From Desulfovibrio sp. UBA6121 (lineage in GTDB: Bacteria; Desulfobacterota; Desulfovibrionia; Desulfovibrionales; Desulfovibrionaceae): a stretch of DNA of 15,092 nt. Numbering within the stretch: position 1 is the stretch's first letter; each line of letters starts with the position of its first letter. The notes under the pieces are model-generated. The model made no database searches and had not been told where the DNA came from. It was given only the letters and a program-made list of their open reading frames with translations. Both the position numbers and the translations under genes were made by a program. The stretch spans positions 3,448 to 18,539 of the forward strand of contig DIVX01000125.1 in NCBI GenBank assembly GCA_002422505.1. The letters run 5' to 3'. This document shows, piece after piece, positions 5,753-14,800 of the stretch.

Positions 5753-7510
5753 ATGCTCTCACACCGTCCCGCCCCCGCCCCCCTTGCCTTGCGAAGCGTC
5801 CTGCGGCTTGTCGCAGGCCCGGCCCTGCTGCTTTCCCTGGTTCTGGGCCCGCCCACCCCGGCCCAGGCCCTGACGCCCGCCGAAATCGAGGCGGGCAACC
5901 GCGCCGCCCAGCGCGTGCAGAACGAGCAGCAGGAACGCCTGCAACAGCAATTGCGCGAAGACGCCCAACGCAAGGGCCAAACGCAGGAGCAGGAGGTGCA
6001 GGCCCCGCAGGCTCCCAGCCTGCCCAGAAGCGGCATCTGCCGCGACATCAAGGAAATAGTGCTCACCGGGGTGACGCTGCTGCCCGAGGCCGAGCGCGCC
6101 CGGCTCGTTGCGCCCTACCTGAACCGTTGCCTGTACGCAGAGGACATAGAAAAGCTGCTGGCCGACGTGCTGAAGGCCTACATGGACCGGGGCTATGTTG
6201 CCGTGCGGCCCTATGTGCAGCCCCAGGACCTGAGCCGGGGCCGCCTGGAGATCCTCATTGTGGAGGGCAAGGTCGAGGGGCTGCTGCTGAAGGACAAGGG
6301 CTGGCGCAGCGGCAATCTGACCACGGCCTTCCCGAGGATGCAGGGCAAGCCGCTCAGCCTGCGCGACATCGACCAGGGCCTGGAGCAGATGAACCGCCTG
6401 GCCTCAAACAACGCCAGCATGGAGATCTGCCCCGGCAGCGAGCCCGGAGCCAGCCTGGTAACCATCAGCAACACGCCCGCCTTTCCCCTGCATGTCTCGG
6501 CGAGCGGCGACAATCTGGGCGGCCTGTCCACCGGGCGCAACCAGGCCTCCTACACCCTGAGCTGGGACAACCCGCTATTCTTGAACGACTTCATCACCTA
6601 CACGCACCGCAACACGGTGCTTGAGCCCTCCAGCTACCGCGACGCCGTGTCTGACAGCTTCTTTTATTCCCTGCCCTTCGGCTACTGGACGCTGCAACTC
6701 TCCTACAGCGCCTCCGACTATCACAGCCCCGTGACCACCAGCATGACCACGCTGGTGGCGCGCGGCAACTCCGAGACCACCCGCGCCGAGCTCAACTACG
6801 TGGCCTACCGCGACCAGGACCAGAAGCTGGTGCTGCTGGCCGCCCTGAACAACAAGTCCACCCGGAACTACCTGGACAACGAGTACCTGGGCGTTTCCAG
6901 CCGCAATCTTTCCATTCTGGACGCCGACGCCAACTGGGCCGGGCGCTTCTTCGGCCTGGGGCTCAACGCCGGGCTGGGCTACAGCCAGGGCCTGCGCCAG
7001 TTCAACGCCAAGGTGGACACAGACGGCACCCCGGTCACCGGGCCCCACGCCCAGGCGGGCAAGCTGCGCTACAGCGCCGGGCTGGGAGCGCCCTTCTCCG
7101 TTCTTGGCCAGGGCTTCATCTTCACCAGCCAGCTTACGGGGCAGCTTGCCCTGGAGCCGCTCTACGGCTCGGAGCAAATCACCATCGGCAGCTACTACAC
7201 CGTGCGCGGCTTCAACAGAAACAGCCTCTCCGGCGACCGGGGCTGGTTCGTGCGCAACGAAATCAGCACAGACCTGCCCGCCCTGCCTTTCCTCGACGCC
7301 ACGCCCAGGCCTTTTCTGGGGTTCGATGCCGGGCGCATCGAAGGCTACAAGACCACCCGCGACGCCAACCTGACCGGCGTGTCGGCCGGGGTGCGGCTGG
7401 CGGGCAAGCACATCAGCGCGGAGCTTTCCGCCACCAAGGCCGTGTCTACGCCCGCCGCCATTGCCCACGAGCCGGTGCAGTTCGCAACCACCCTGACCAT
7501 GAGTTTCTGA
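5753..7510 (+). CDS. tpsB: Two-partner secretion outer-membrane transporter (FhaC/ShlB/CdiB type)
   Basis: A 585-residue Omp85-superfamily pore that exports the partner TpsA across the outer membrane. The N-terminal signal peptide ends near PAQA (36-39). A charged Gln/Glu/Arg-rich helix (42-85) follows, matching the plug helix H1 of FhaC. POTRA1 (about 96-172) has Cys96 and Cys126 and the typical DIEKLLADVLKAYMDRGYVA VR..QDLS.G.LEI.IVEGKVE series; POTRA2 is about 173-245. The rest is a 16-strand-type beta-barrel with the lid-loop motif VRGF (484-487) and a terminal Phe (LTMSF), as expected for outer-membrane insertion. The ATG at 5753 has AGGTGA seven bases upstream. tpsA begins ten bases after its stop, and the tpsA ribosome site overlaps the stop codon, so the two are one operon. 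The symbol denotes the family role, not a named locus. Confidence 0.95.
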   Translation: MLSHRPAPAPLALRSVLRLVAGPALLLSLVLGPPTPAQALTPAEIEAGNRAAQRVQNEQQERLQQQLREDAQRKGQTQEQEVQAPQAPSLPRSGICRDIKEIVLTGVTLLPEAERARLVAPYLNRCLYAEDIEKLLADVLKAYMDRGYVAVRPYVQPQDLSRGRLEILIVEGKVEGLLLKDKGWRSGNLTTAFPRMQGKPLSLRDIDQGLEQMNRLASNNASMEICPGSEPGASLVTISNTPAFPLHVSASGDNLGGLSTGRNQASYTLSWDNPLFLNDFITYTHRNTVLEPSSYRDAVSDSFFYSLPFGYWTLQLSYSASDYHSPVTTSMTTLVARGNSETTRAELNYVAYRDQDQKLVLLAALNNKSTRNYLDNEYLGVSSRNLSILDADANWAGRFFGLGLNAGLGYSQGLRQFNAKVDTDGTPVTGPHAQAGKLRYSAGLGAPFSVLGQGFIFTSQLTGQLALEPLYGSEQITIGSYYTVRGFNRNSLSGDRGWFVRNEISTDLPALPFLDATPRPFLGFDAGRIEGYKTTRDANLTGVSAGVRLAGKHISAELSATKAVSTPAAIAHEPVQFATTLTMSF

Positions 7511-7520
7511 GGAGCCCCCC

Positions 7521-10500
7521 ATGAAGCACTCCCTCCATGCCCTCACCCTGCTGCTGTGCCTGATGCTCGTCTTCCCGCCGCAGCTTTTCGCCGCGCCCCC
7601 CGTGGCGGCGGGCACCACAAACACCACGGTGGCCCCGGCGGGCAACGGCGTGCCCGTGGTGAACATCGCCGCGCCCAGCGCCTCTGGTCTGTCGCACAAC
7701 CAGTTCACCTCTTATAATGTAGACAGCCAGGGCCTGGTGCTGAACAACGGCAACTCCAGCCAAAGCCACAGGCAGTCGCAACTGGCGGGAGTTGTGGCCG
7801 CCAACCCCAACCTGGGCGCAGGCGCGCAGGCCAGCATCATCTTGAACGAGGTGACGGGAAGCTCGCGCAGCATGCTCTCAGGCTTCACCGAGGTGCTGGG
7901 CGGCAAGGCCGACGTCATCGTGGCCAACCCCTTCGGCATCACCTGCAACGGCTGCGGCTTCCTCAACACCGACCGCGCCAGCCTGGTGACCGGCACGCCG
8001 AACATCTCCGGCGGGGTGCTCGGCTCCTTCGACGTGCGCGGCGGCGACATCCTCATCACCGGCACGGGCGTAAACGCAAGCGCCCAGCAAATGCTGGACC
8101 TCGTGGCGCGCAAAATCAGCTTCGAGGGCCAGGTGAACGCCCAGAGCCTGAACGTGCTGGCGGGCGCGAACAACTGGAACCGCGGCGCAGGCACGTCGAG
8201 CGGCATCGCCTCCGACGGCTCCGCCGCGCCGAACTACGCCATCGACGCCAGCGCGCTCGGCTCCATGTACGCCGGGCGCATCAGCCTAAAGGCCACGGAA
8301 GCGGGCGTGGGCGTGCGCATGCAGAACCAGGCCGCAGCCACGGCGGACGACTTCACCATCACCAGCGCGGGCAAAATCGAGGTGACGGGCAAGCTCTCCG
8401 CCGGGCGCGACCTCTCCCTCACCAGCACAAACGCCGGGGCGGACGCCTTAAGCATCACCGACGCCAACCTGACTGCCGCGCGCAACCTGGGGCTTAGCGC
8501 CAGCCAGGGCGGGGCCACGCTCACGGGCGGCGGCCTCGTGGCCGGGGGCCAGCTTGCCTACAACCTCGGCAGCCTGACCGACACGGCCAGCGCCACGGCG
8601 GGCATAACCGACGCCAACAAGCGCTACGGCGCCACCACGAACCTCCTCGGCACGGGCGCGTGGTCCATAAACGGGGTATCCTACGGGGCGGGCAGCGCCC
8701 TGGGCCTTTCCACCCAAAGCCTGGCCCTGGGCAACACCGCCGCCACCACGTTCTCCTCCGGCGGCAGCATGAGCCTGAGCGGCGTGGACACCTTCACCCT
8801 GGGCAACGTCGGGCTCCAGTCCGTGGGCGACATGACCCTCTCCGCCAGCGACACCACCAGCGGCCTGCTCGACATCGGCAGCCTGGCCAGGGCCAAGAGC
8901 ACCAGCGGCAACCTGAACCTGTACGCCGGCAAACGAACAGACAACGCCGGAACGCTGACCACCACCGCAGGCGATATCGTCATCCGCACCGGCATCGGGT
9001 CGGGAGGCATCAGCTATCCCCTGCAAAGCGGCCTCACAAACAGCGGGTCCATTTGGGCCGGGGGCCTGCTAAACATCGCCGACAGAAACGGCGCAGACAC
9101 GGAGCAGGTGGAGTTCTCGGGCACGGGCAAGGTGGGCGGCGGCACTGTGGACCTCCAGGCCCTCTTGTTGGCGCTGAACGACACCGCAGTGCTCACCAGC
9201 CTTGGCGACATGACCCTGGGCCTGAGCAACCGGGGGGAGGTCGCCGCCGGGGCCAAGATACTCGCCGCCACAGGCGGCGCGGGCACCCTGACCATACAGG
9301 CTCCCTTCGCCACCGGCTGGCAGGGCTTCACCAACTACGGGCTCGTCCACTCTGGACAAGATCTCGATGCGTCCAGCATCGGCATTGGCGCGTACCCCGA
9401 CAGCACCGGCACGGTTTCCGCCGCGCGCAACATGAAGCTGGTGGGCTTTGACAAAATGTCAGGCAACTACATTGCCGGGCACGACTTATCCATCGTCGGC
9501 AATTGGACGGCCAACCTGTATGCCAACGCCGACGGCTCCCCCAGCGCGGTGCTTAGCGCGGGCAACGACATCAACATCACTGCGTACCGGCTGCGCAACT
9601 GGGGCAGCATCAACGCCGGGCACGACATCAGCATCAACGTCACCGGCGACTACTTCTTCAACGCCATCGGCGACTCGAACACGCTCAGGCTGCTGTACCT
9701 CGCGGTCGTCCCCAATAACGACATCAACGCCCCCATCGACTATTACGTGGTGCGCAACACCGCCTACGTGCCGCAAATCATCGCCGGAAACGCCATCACT
9801 ATCAGTTCGTACAGCGCCTTGGCGGAAAACGTCGGCCTCATTTCCGCCCCCACGGTGACCATGAACGGCGGGACGATGCGCAACGGCGGCACCATCCGCG
9901 GCGGCAGCGTCAACCTCTCCTACTACGCCTTCAACAACTATGCAGGCGGCACCGCCGCCCCCGGCGCGGTAACGGGCACAAGCCTCAGCCCCACGCCCAC
10001 CCCGGGCGGCGTCAGCTTCGGCGGCGTCACAATCGCCCTGCCCACCACGCCAAGCGGCCTGTTCGTGCCCGCCCAGGGCAACGCCTCCAGCTACCTGGTG
10101 GAAAGCAACCCGCTGTACACCAACATCGACAACTTCCTGGGCAGCGACTACCTGGCCGAAAAGTACAACTTCAAGGCCGACGACGTGACCAAGCGCCTGG
10201 GCGATGCCGCCTACGAAACCTACCTGGTGCAGCAGCAGCTCATCGCCCTTACCGGCAGCAACATGGTGGTTCTGGGCGCAACCACCGAAAAAGCCCAAAT
10301 GCAGGCGCTGATGGATAGCGCCGGAACCCAGGCCAAGGCCCTGAACCTTTCCTACGGCACGGCGCTCACCGCCGCGCAGCAGGCTGGCCTCAAGTCCGAT
10401 ATGATCTGGATGGTCGAGACCACCGTGAACGGCCAGAAGGTGCTGACCCCGGTGGTGTACCTGGCCAGCAGCACGCGCGAGCTGTTCACCTCCGGCGGGC

Positions 10501-13500
10501 TGCTCGCGGGGGATGCCGTCACCGCCAACGTGGGCAGCCTGACCAACACCGGAACAATCCGGGGCGGCGACGTCAACGTCACCGCGTCAAACGACGTGCA
10601 GAACATCGGCGGCAGCATCAGCGGCGGCAACGTCAGCGTGTCCAGCACGGGCGGCAGCGTCATCAACACCGCCAGCGTCAGCGAGCAGGTCATCAAAAAG
10701 GCCGACGGCCACATCGACCTCAAGACCAGCGTGGGCAAAAGCGGCAGCATCAGCGGCGACACCGTGAGCCTTTCCGCCGCCAAGAACGTGGAGAACGCGG
10801 GCGGCAGCATCTCCGGCAACACGGTAGGCGTCGCCGCCGGGGGCGACGTGATCAACAGCGCCCTGGCGGCCACCAACGTCAGCGGCACCCAGTACCGCGA
10901 AACCGTGGCCGCAACCGGAAGCATCGCGTCCACGGGCGGCCTCAAGGTGCAGGCCGGGCGCGACGTGCAGAACCTGGGCGGCCAGATGAGCGCCGGGGGC
11001 GACGCCAACATCTCCGCCGGGCGCGACGTGACCTTCGACACCGTGGTCCTCACCAACCGCGACATCAACGAGTCGTCCTCCAAGAGCTTCATCAAAAACG
11101 AGAACACGCGCAGCACCAGCACCACCGAGACCCAGGTGCAGGGCGGCGTGAACGCGGGCGGCGCTCTGGTCATCACCTCCGGCAACGACACCACCCTGGC
11201 CGCCACCAACGTCAGCGCGGGCAAAAGCGCCACCATCGACGCCGGGGGCGACCTGAACATCCTGGCGCGCAGCAACTCCTCGCAAACCGTCACCGAGTCC
11301 AACAGCTCCGGCGTGGGCGTGGGCGGCGGCGTGTACGGAACCGAGGACAAGACCAGGGACCAGTTCTCCAGCCGGGCCGTGGGCTCCACCCTCACCACGG
11401 TAAGCGTGGGCGGCAAGGACGCAACCCTGGGCAAGGCAAAGGGAAGCATCAACCTTTCCGCAGGCAACACCGCCACCCTGGAAGGGGCCAACGTAAACGC
11501 CGCAGGCGACGTGAACCTGAGCGCCCAGGACGTGAACGTGCTGGAAGCCCGCGACGTGGACCGCACCACCACACACACCGAGACCACCACGGTCTTCTCC
11601 GCCTCCGGGCCGGAGAACAGCGGCGGCGGGGCGGCCCAGGCTTCAGCCGGCGGCTCCGGGGCCAAGGCTGGAGCGGCCAGCAGCAACAGCGCGGGCGGCG
11701 TGGACCTGATGAAAACCACCACCAGCGACACCTTTGACGAGACCACCACGGCCAAGGGCTCCACCCTGGCCGCTGGCGGGAACCTCAACATCACCTCCAA
11801 GGGCGACGCCACCCTGCGCGGCGCTGCTGTAAGCGCCACGGGCGACGTGAACCTCTCCGGCCAGAACGTGAACATAGAGGCCGCCCAAAACACCCACGAA
11901 AGCACCAGCACCACCAGCACCACCAAGGTGGGCCTGTACGCGGGCACCAGCAACAAGGCCGGGGCCGAGGCCACGCCGGACACGAGCGCCACCGCAGGGT
12001 ACACCGGCGTGGGCGCGGGGGTCGGCGCTGCCGCCGGTGTTGGCGCAAGCACGCAAAATACCCTGGACGTAATGCGCACCACCACGACCAGCACCACAAC
12101 CACGGACATCACCAACCAGGGCAGCAGCGTGGCCGCTGGCGGCAGCCTGAACATCAAGAGCGCGGAGACCCTGGCCGTGCAGGGTTCCGACCTCGCAGGC
12201 GATACGGGCGTGAACGTGGCGGCCAAGGACATGTCCTTCACCGCCGCCCAGGACGTGCACACGCAGAGCAGCAGCACCAACACCACCAGCGCCGGGCTGT
12301 ACCTGGACGGCAAGGCCGACGCCTCCACGGGGGCCCAGGCCTCGGCCAAGGCGGGCGTTGCCGGGGTGAACGCCGGGACAAGCGCCAGCGCCAACGCCGA
12401 CGCCAAGGCGGCCCTGGGCGTGCAGGGCAGAAACACCGTCAGCTCCGAGAGCTCCGGCGCCAGCACGGCGCGCGTGTCCACCATCAGCTCCGGGTCCGGG
12501 TCCATCACCCGCACGGCGCAGAACGCAATCACCGATGTCGGCACGGCCATCGACGCCGCAGGAGACTTCAACCAGCAGGCCGCCAGCTACACCAGCCAGG
12601 CGGCCCAGAACACCAGCTGGAGCAGCAGCGACAGCACCACCAACGCGGCCAGGGTCGGCGTGTACGGCAAGGCGGAAGCCGGGGCGCAGGCCGAGGCCGG
12701 AGCCAAGGCTGGCCTGGGCTTGAGCGGAGCCGGGGCCAATGCCGGGGCCAGCACCGAAACCACCGCCAAGGTGGGCGCGGGCGTTGCCGCCAGCTACAGC
12801 CGCGATGCCGACAGCAGCACCGCCAGCAGCAGCCAGGCGGTTGTTTCCAGCATCAAGGCCGGGGGCACGCTCCGCAGCAGCACCAGCGGAGCCACCAGTC
12901 TGGAGGGCGCGCAGTTGAGCGGCGGCACGGGCGTGGAGCTTGAGGCGCAGTCGCTGAACTTCACCGCCGCCAAGAACACCACCAGCAACAGCGCCAGCAC
13001 CAGCAGCATCGACGCCTCTGCGGAAGCGGGCGTAAGCCGGGGCACGGGCAAGGGCGTGGACGTGGACGTGAACGCGGCCGTGAGCGGCGGCAGCTCCAAG
13101 TCCGCCAGCAGCACGGCCATTGCGGGCAACATCCAGTCCGGCGGCGATCTGGTCGTCAAGACCACGGGCGACACCACCCTTGAGGGCGTGGGCCTGCGCT
13201 CCCGGGACGACGCCACCGTGGCCGCAGGCGGCAACCTGAACTACACCGCCGCGCGCGATACCGCGAGCGCCAGCGGCAGCTCGTACAACGCCAGCGCGGG
13301 CGTTTCCACCAGCTCCAGCAGCTCCGGCGCGGGCGCGGCCGCAAGCTCCAGCTCCGGGGGCAGCGCCAGCGCCAGCGGCGGGTACAGCCAATACTCCAGC
13401 CAGTCCGGCACTGCCCGCGCAGGCGGCGTGGACGCGGGCGGCGCTCTGACCATGACCGCAGGCAAGGACGCCACCTTCGAGGGCACCAGGCTGAACGCAG

Positions 13501-14594
13501 GCGGCGACGCCACCATCGGCGCTGGGGGCTCGGTGACCATGAACGCGGCCAAGAGCACCGCCAGCAGCGACTCCTTGAGCGTGCAGGCGGGCGTGGGCGG
13601 CGGCACCCAGAGCGAAACCTCCGCCAGCGGCGCCAGCGGCGAGCGCAGCACCGAGGCCTCCGTGGGCGTAAGCGTGGCCAACGCCAGCTCCTCCACGGCC
13701 CAGGCCGGTTCCGTCAACTCCGGCGGCACTCTCAAGATCGCGAGCGGCAAGGACCTGACCCTTGAGGGCACGGACCTTTCCGCAGCCAACGCGGCAAGCC
13801 TGGCCGCAGGCGGCGACGTGACCCTGAAGGCTGCCGAAAGCACCTCTTCCTCCTTCGGGGTGGACGCGGGCGTGGGCTACACCGGCACCAAGGCCACCCA
13901 GGGCCAGGCCGCGCCCGCCGCGCAGAAGAAGAACACCGGCACCGGCGGCACCCAGGGCTCCGACGGCAGCGCCCAGAGCGATGCGGACCTGGCCACGTGG
14001 CAGGGCAAGCAGGCCAGCGTCATCGACGAACTGAAGGCCAAGCAGGCGGAGAAGGCCGCCGGGACAGGCGTTGCGGGCGCTGCCGCCGCCAGCGGGGGCA
14101 CGGGTTCGGCTCTCGCGGCCGGAACCGGCACCGAGGCCGCCAGCGCCGGAACAGGCGGCGCGGCCAACTCCGGCGGCGAGGCCGCCAGCGCCGGAACAGG
14201 CGGCGCGGCCAACTCCGGTGGCGAGGCCGCCAGCGCCGGAACAGGCGGCGCGGCCAACTCCGGCGGCGACACCTCGCGCATGGTGCTGAACCGGGGCATA
14301 GGCAACGCCGACGCCCGGAACACCGGCCTGCGCTCCAGCGACACCGTGGACGTGGATGTGGGCGTAACCAACGAAAGCGACACCACCCGCAAGGGCGTGA
14401 GCATCAAGACCGGGGCGGGCGGCATCGCCATCAGCTCCGGCAGCGGAAACGTGAACATCTCCGGCGGCGCGGACGCGGGCGAGCAGACCCGGCTGACCAC
14501 CGGGGGAGCCCTGAACGTTACGTCCGGCGGAACAACGAGCGTCTCGAACACCGTGACCGACGCCAAGGGGGGCAGCACCCTCGCAAACCCCTGA
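7521..14594 (+). CDS. tpsA: Giant filamentous-haemagglutinin-like exoprotein, CdiA-like layout without a toxin tip
   Basis: A 2357-residue TPS exoprotein exported by the adjacent transporter. Signal peptide 1-24/25 (hydrophobic LTLLLCLMLVF, cut near LFA-A). TPS/haemagglutination domain about 30-280 with the secretion motifs NPNLG (95-99) and NPFGITCNGCGF (136-147). Beta-helical FHA-type repeats to about 820. A Thr/Pro linker (about 822-850: SPTPTPGG). A conserved CdiA/FHA block about 857-990 (SNPLYTNIDNFLGSDYL, KRLGDAAYETYLVQQQL, then an ALMDSAGTQAKALNL stretch). Then GG-rich haemagglutinin repeats, with nine ~65-residue FHA-2-type units at about 1210-2119. The tail is Ala/Gly/Ser-rich with three EAASAGTGGAANSGG repeats (2205-2249) and ends GGSTLANP. 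I see no VENN motif, pretoxin or nuclease-like domain, and no ESPR-type long signal. The only cysteines I find after the signal peptide are Cys142 and Cys145. GAGGAG six bases before the ATG is a strong ribosome site. Most likely a surface adhesin; a CDI protein that lost its toxin is the alternative. Confidence 0.93.
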   Translation: MKHSLHALTLLLCLMLVFPPQLFAAPPVAAGTTNTTVAPAGNGVPVVNIAAPSASGLSHNQFTSYNVDSQGLVLNNGNSSQSHRQSQLAGVVAANPNLGAGAQASIILNEVTGSSRSMLSGFTEVLGGKADVIVANPFGITCNGCGFLNTDRASLVTGTPNISGGVLGSFDVRGGDILITGTGVNASAQQMLDLVARKISFEGQVNAQSLNVLAGANNWNRGAGTSSGIASDGSAAPNYAIDASALGSMYAGRISLKATEAGVGVRMQNQAAATADDFTITSAGKIEVTGKLSAGRDLSLTSTNAGADALSITDANLTAARNLGLSASQGGATLTGGGLVAGGQLAYNLGSLTDTASATAGITDANKRYGATTNLLGTGAWSINGVSYGAGSALGLSTQSLALGNTAATTFSSGGSMSLSGVDTFTLGNVGLQSVGDMTLSASDTTSGLLDIGSLARAKSTSGNLNLYAGKRTDNAGTLTTTAGDIVIRTGIGSGGISYPLQSGLTNSGSIWAGGLLNIADRNGADTEQVEFSGTGKVGGGTVDLQALLLALNDTAVLTSLGDMTLGLSNRGEVAAGAKILAATGGAGTLTIQAPFATGWQGFTNYGLVHSGQDLDASSIGIGAYPDSTGTVSAARNMKLVGFDKMSGNYIAGHDLSIVGNWTANLYANADGSPSAVLSAGNDINITAYRLRNWGSINAGHDISINVTGDYFFNAIGDSNTLRLLYLAVVPNNDINAPIDYYVVRNTAYVPQIIAGNAITISSYSALAENVGLISAPTVTMNGGTMRNGGTIRGGSVNLSYYAFNNYAGGTAAPGAVTGTSLSPTPTPGGVSFGGVTIALPTTPSGLFVPAQGNASSYLVESNPLYTNIDNFLGSDYLAEKYNFKADDVTKRLGDAAYETYLVQQQLIALTGSNMVVLGATTEKAQMQALMDSAGTQAKALNLSYGTALTAAQQAGLKSDMIWMVETTVNGQKVLTPVVYLASSTRELFTSGGLLAGDAVTANVGSLTNTGTIRGGDVNVTASNDVQNIGGSISGGNVSVSSTGGSVINTASVSEQVIKKADGHIDLKTSVGKSGSISGDTVSLSAAKNVENAGGSISGNTVGVAAGGDVINSALAATNVSGTQYRETVAATGSIASTGGLKVQAGRDVQNLGGQMSAGGDANISAGRDVTFDTVVLTNRDINESSSKSFIKNENTRSTSTTETQVQGGVNAGGALVITSGNDTTLAATNVSAGKSATIDAGGDLNILARSNSSQTVTESNSSGVGVGGGVYGTEDKTRDQFSSRAVGSTLTTVSVGGKDATLGKAKGSINLSAGNTATLEGANVNAAGDVNLSAQDVNVLEARDVDRTTTHTETTTVFSASGPENSGGGAAQASAGGSGAKAGAASSNSAGGVDLMKTTTSDTFDETTTAKGSTLAAGGNLNITSKGDATLRGAAVSATGDVNLSGQNVNIEAAQNTHESTSTTSTTKVGLYAGTSNKAGAEATPDTSATAGYTGVGAGVGAAAGVGASTQNTLDVMRTTTTSTTTTDITNQGSSVAAGGSLNIKSAETLAVQGSDLAGDTGVNVAAKDMSFTAAQDVHTQSSSTNTTSAGLYLDGKADASTGAQASAKAGVAGVNAGTSASANADAKAALGVQGRNTVSSESSGASTARVSTISSGSGSITRTAQNAITDVGTAIDAAGDFNQQAASYTSQAAQNTSWSSSDSTTNAARVGVYGKAEAGAQAEAGAKAGLGLSGAGANAGASTETTAKVGAGVAASYSRDADSSTASSSQAVVSSIKAGGTLRSSTSGATSLEGAQLSGGTGVELEAQSLNFTAAKNTTSNSASTSSIDASAEAGVSRGTGKGVDVDVNAAVSGGSSKSASSTAIAGNIQSGGDLVVKTTGDTTLEGVGLRSRDDATVAAGGNLNYTAARDTASASGSSYNASAGVSTSSSSSGAGAAASSSSGGSASASGGYSQYSSQSGTARAGGVDAGGALTMTAGKDATFEGTRLNAGGDATIGAGGSVTMNAAKSTASSDSLSVQAGVGGGTQSETSASGASGERSTEASVGVSVANASSSTAQAGSVNSGGTLKIASGKDLTLEGTDLSAANAASLAAGGDVTLKAAESTSSSFGVDAGVGYTGTKATQGQAAPAAQKKNTGTGGTQGSDGSAQSDADLATWQGKQASVIDELKAKQAEKAAGTGVAGAAAASGGTGSALAAGTGTEAASAGTGGAANSGGEAASAGTGGAANSGGEAASAGTGGAANSGGDTSRMVLNRGIGNADARNTGLRSSDTVDVDVGVTNESDTTRKGVSIKTGAGGIAISSGSGNVNISGGADAGEQTRLTTGGALNVTSGGTTSVSNTVTDAKGGSTLANP
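11149..13878 (+). repeat. Nine degenerate FHA-2-type repeats within tpsA
   Basis: Units start at about 11149, 11428, 11755, 12118, 12530, 12840, 13120, 13420 and 13702. Each encodes the pattern (A)GG-L-hydrophobic-(T/S)GD-TTLEGA-L-A-GDV-L-AA...S-rich-AGV. They are Fil_haemagg_2-like units separated by Ala/Ser/Gly-rich linkers of varied length. The units are far from identical at DNA level, so this is old divergence rather than recent amplification. In CdiA, repeats of this class form the FHA-2 region. Confidence 0.75.
14133..14267 (+). repeat. Three tandem 45-bp repeats near the 3' end of tpsA
   Basis: Copies at 14133-14177, 14178-14222 and 14223-14267 each encode EAASAGTGGAANSGG, except that the next codon after copy 3 changes to Asp. 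They are identical apart from one silent C/T difference at 14219 (GGT for GGC). This near-identity implies recent duplication or ongoing slippage; copy number can change by 15 residues without breaking the frame. They sit in the flexible linker before the last ~108 residues. Confidence 0.95.
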
Positions 14595-14614
14595 CCCCGG
14601 CCTCAGCGCTGACA

Positions 14615-14653
14615 GCGGTCATGGTGCGCACAGCCACGGCGCACCATGACCGC
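14615..14653 (+). terminator. Perfect 15-bp hairpin after tpsA
   Basis: GCGGTCATGGTGCGC (14615-14629) and its exact reverse complement (14639-14653) flank a 9-base loop, 20 bases past the tpsA stop. Position and strength suggest the end of the tpsBA transcript. No T-run follows (the next bases are GCACGCAACA), so it may act as an RNA 3'-end stabiliser or a bidirectional, non-canonical terminator. Confidence 0.55.
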
Positions 14654-14800
14654 GCACGCAACACACAACGCAACGCACCCGGTCCGCCACACGCCCCCTT
14701 TGCGCCGTCAGGGCCCGGCCAAGGATCGGCCAGGGATAAGACAAGGACCGGACAAGGCCAGGGCCCTGCGCCTCCCGCCCGCCTTGCCGCGCGCGTGCCG

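Noticed and set aside
6575..7708. 377-codon antisense frame over tpsB and the tpsA start
   Set aside because: Gly/Val-rich shadow spanning two clear plus-strand genes.
10352..12571. 739-codon open frame antisense to tpsA
   Set aside because: It mirrors the codon bias of the GC-rich Ser/Thr/Ala repeats of tpsA, lacks recognisable domains, and the tpsA frame has clear domains and a ribosome site.
11643..13391. 582-codon antisense Gly/Ala-rich frame within tpsA
   Set aside because: Composition-driven shadow of the Ala/Gly/Ser repeats; no motif and no credible start.
7521..14594. CRISPR-like reading of the regular repeats
   Set aside because: The repeats are protein-coding, diverged and lack constant repeat/unique spacer structure; no cas-like gene is present.
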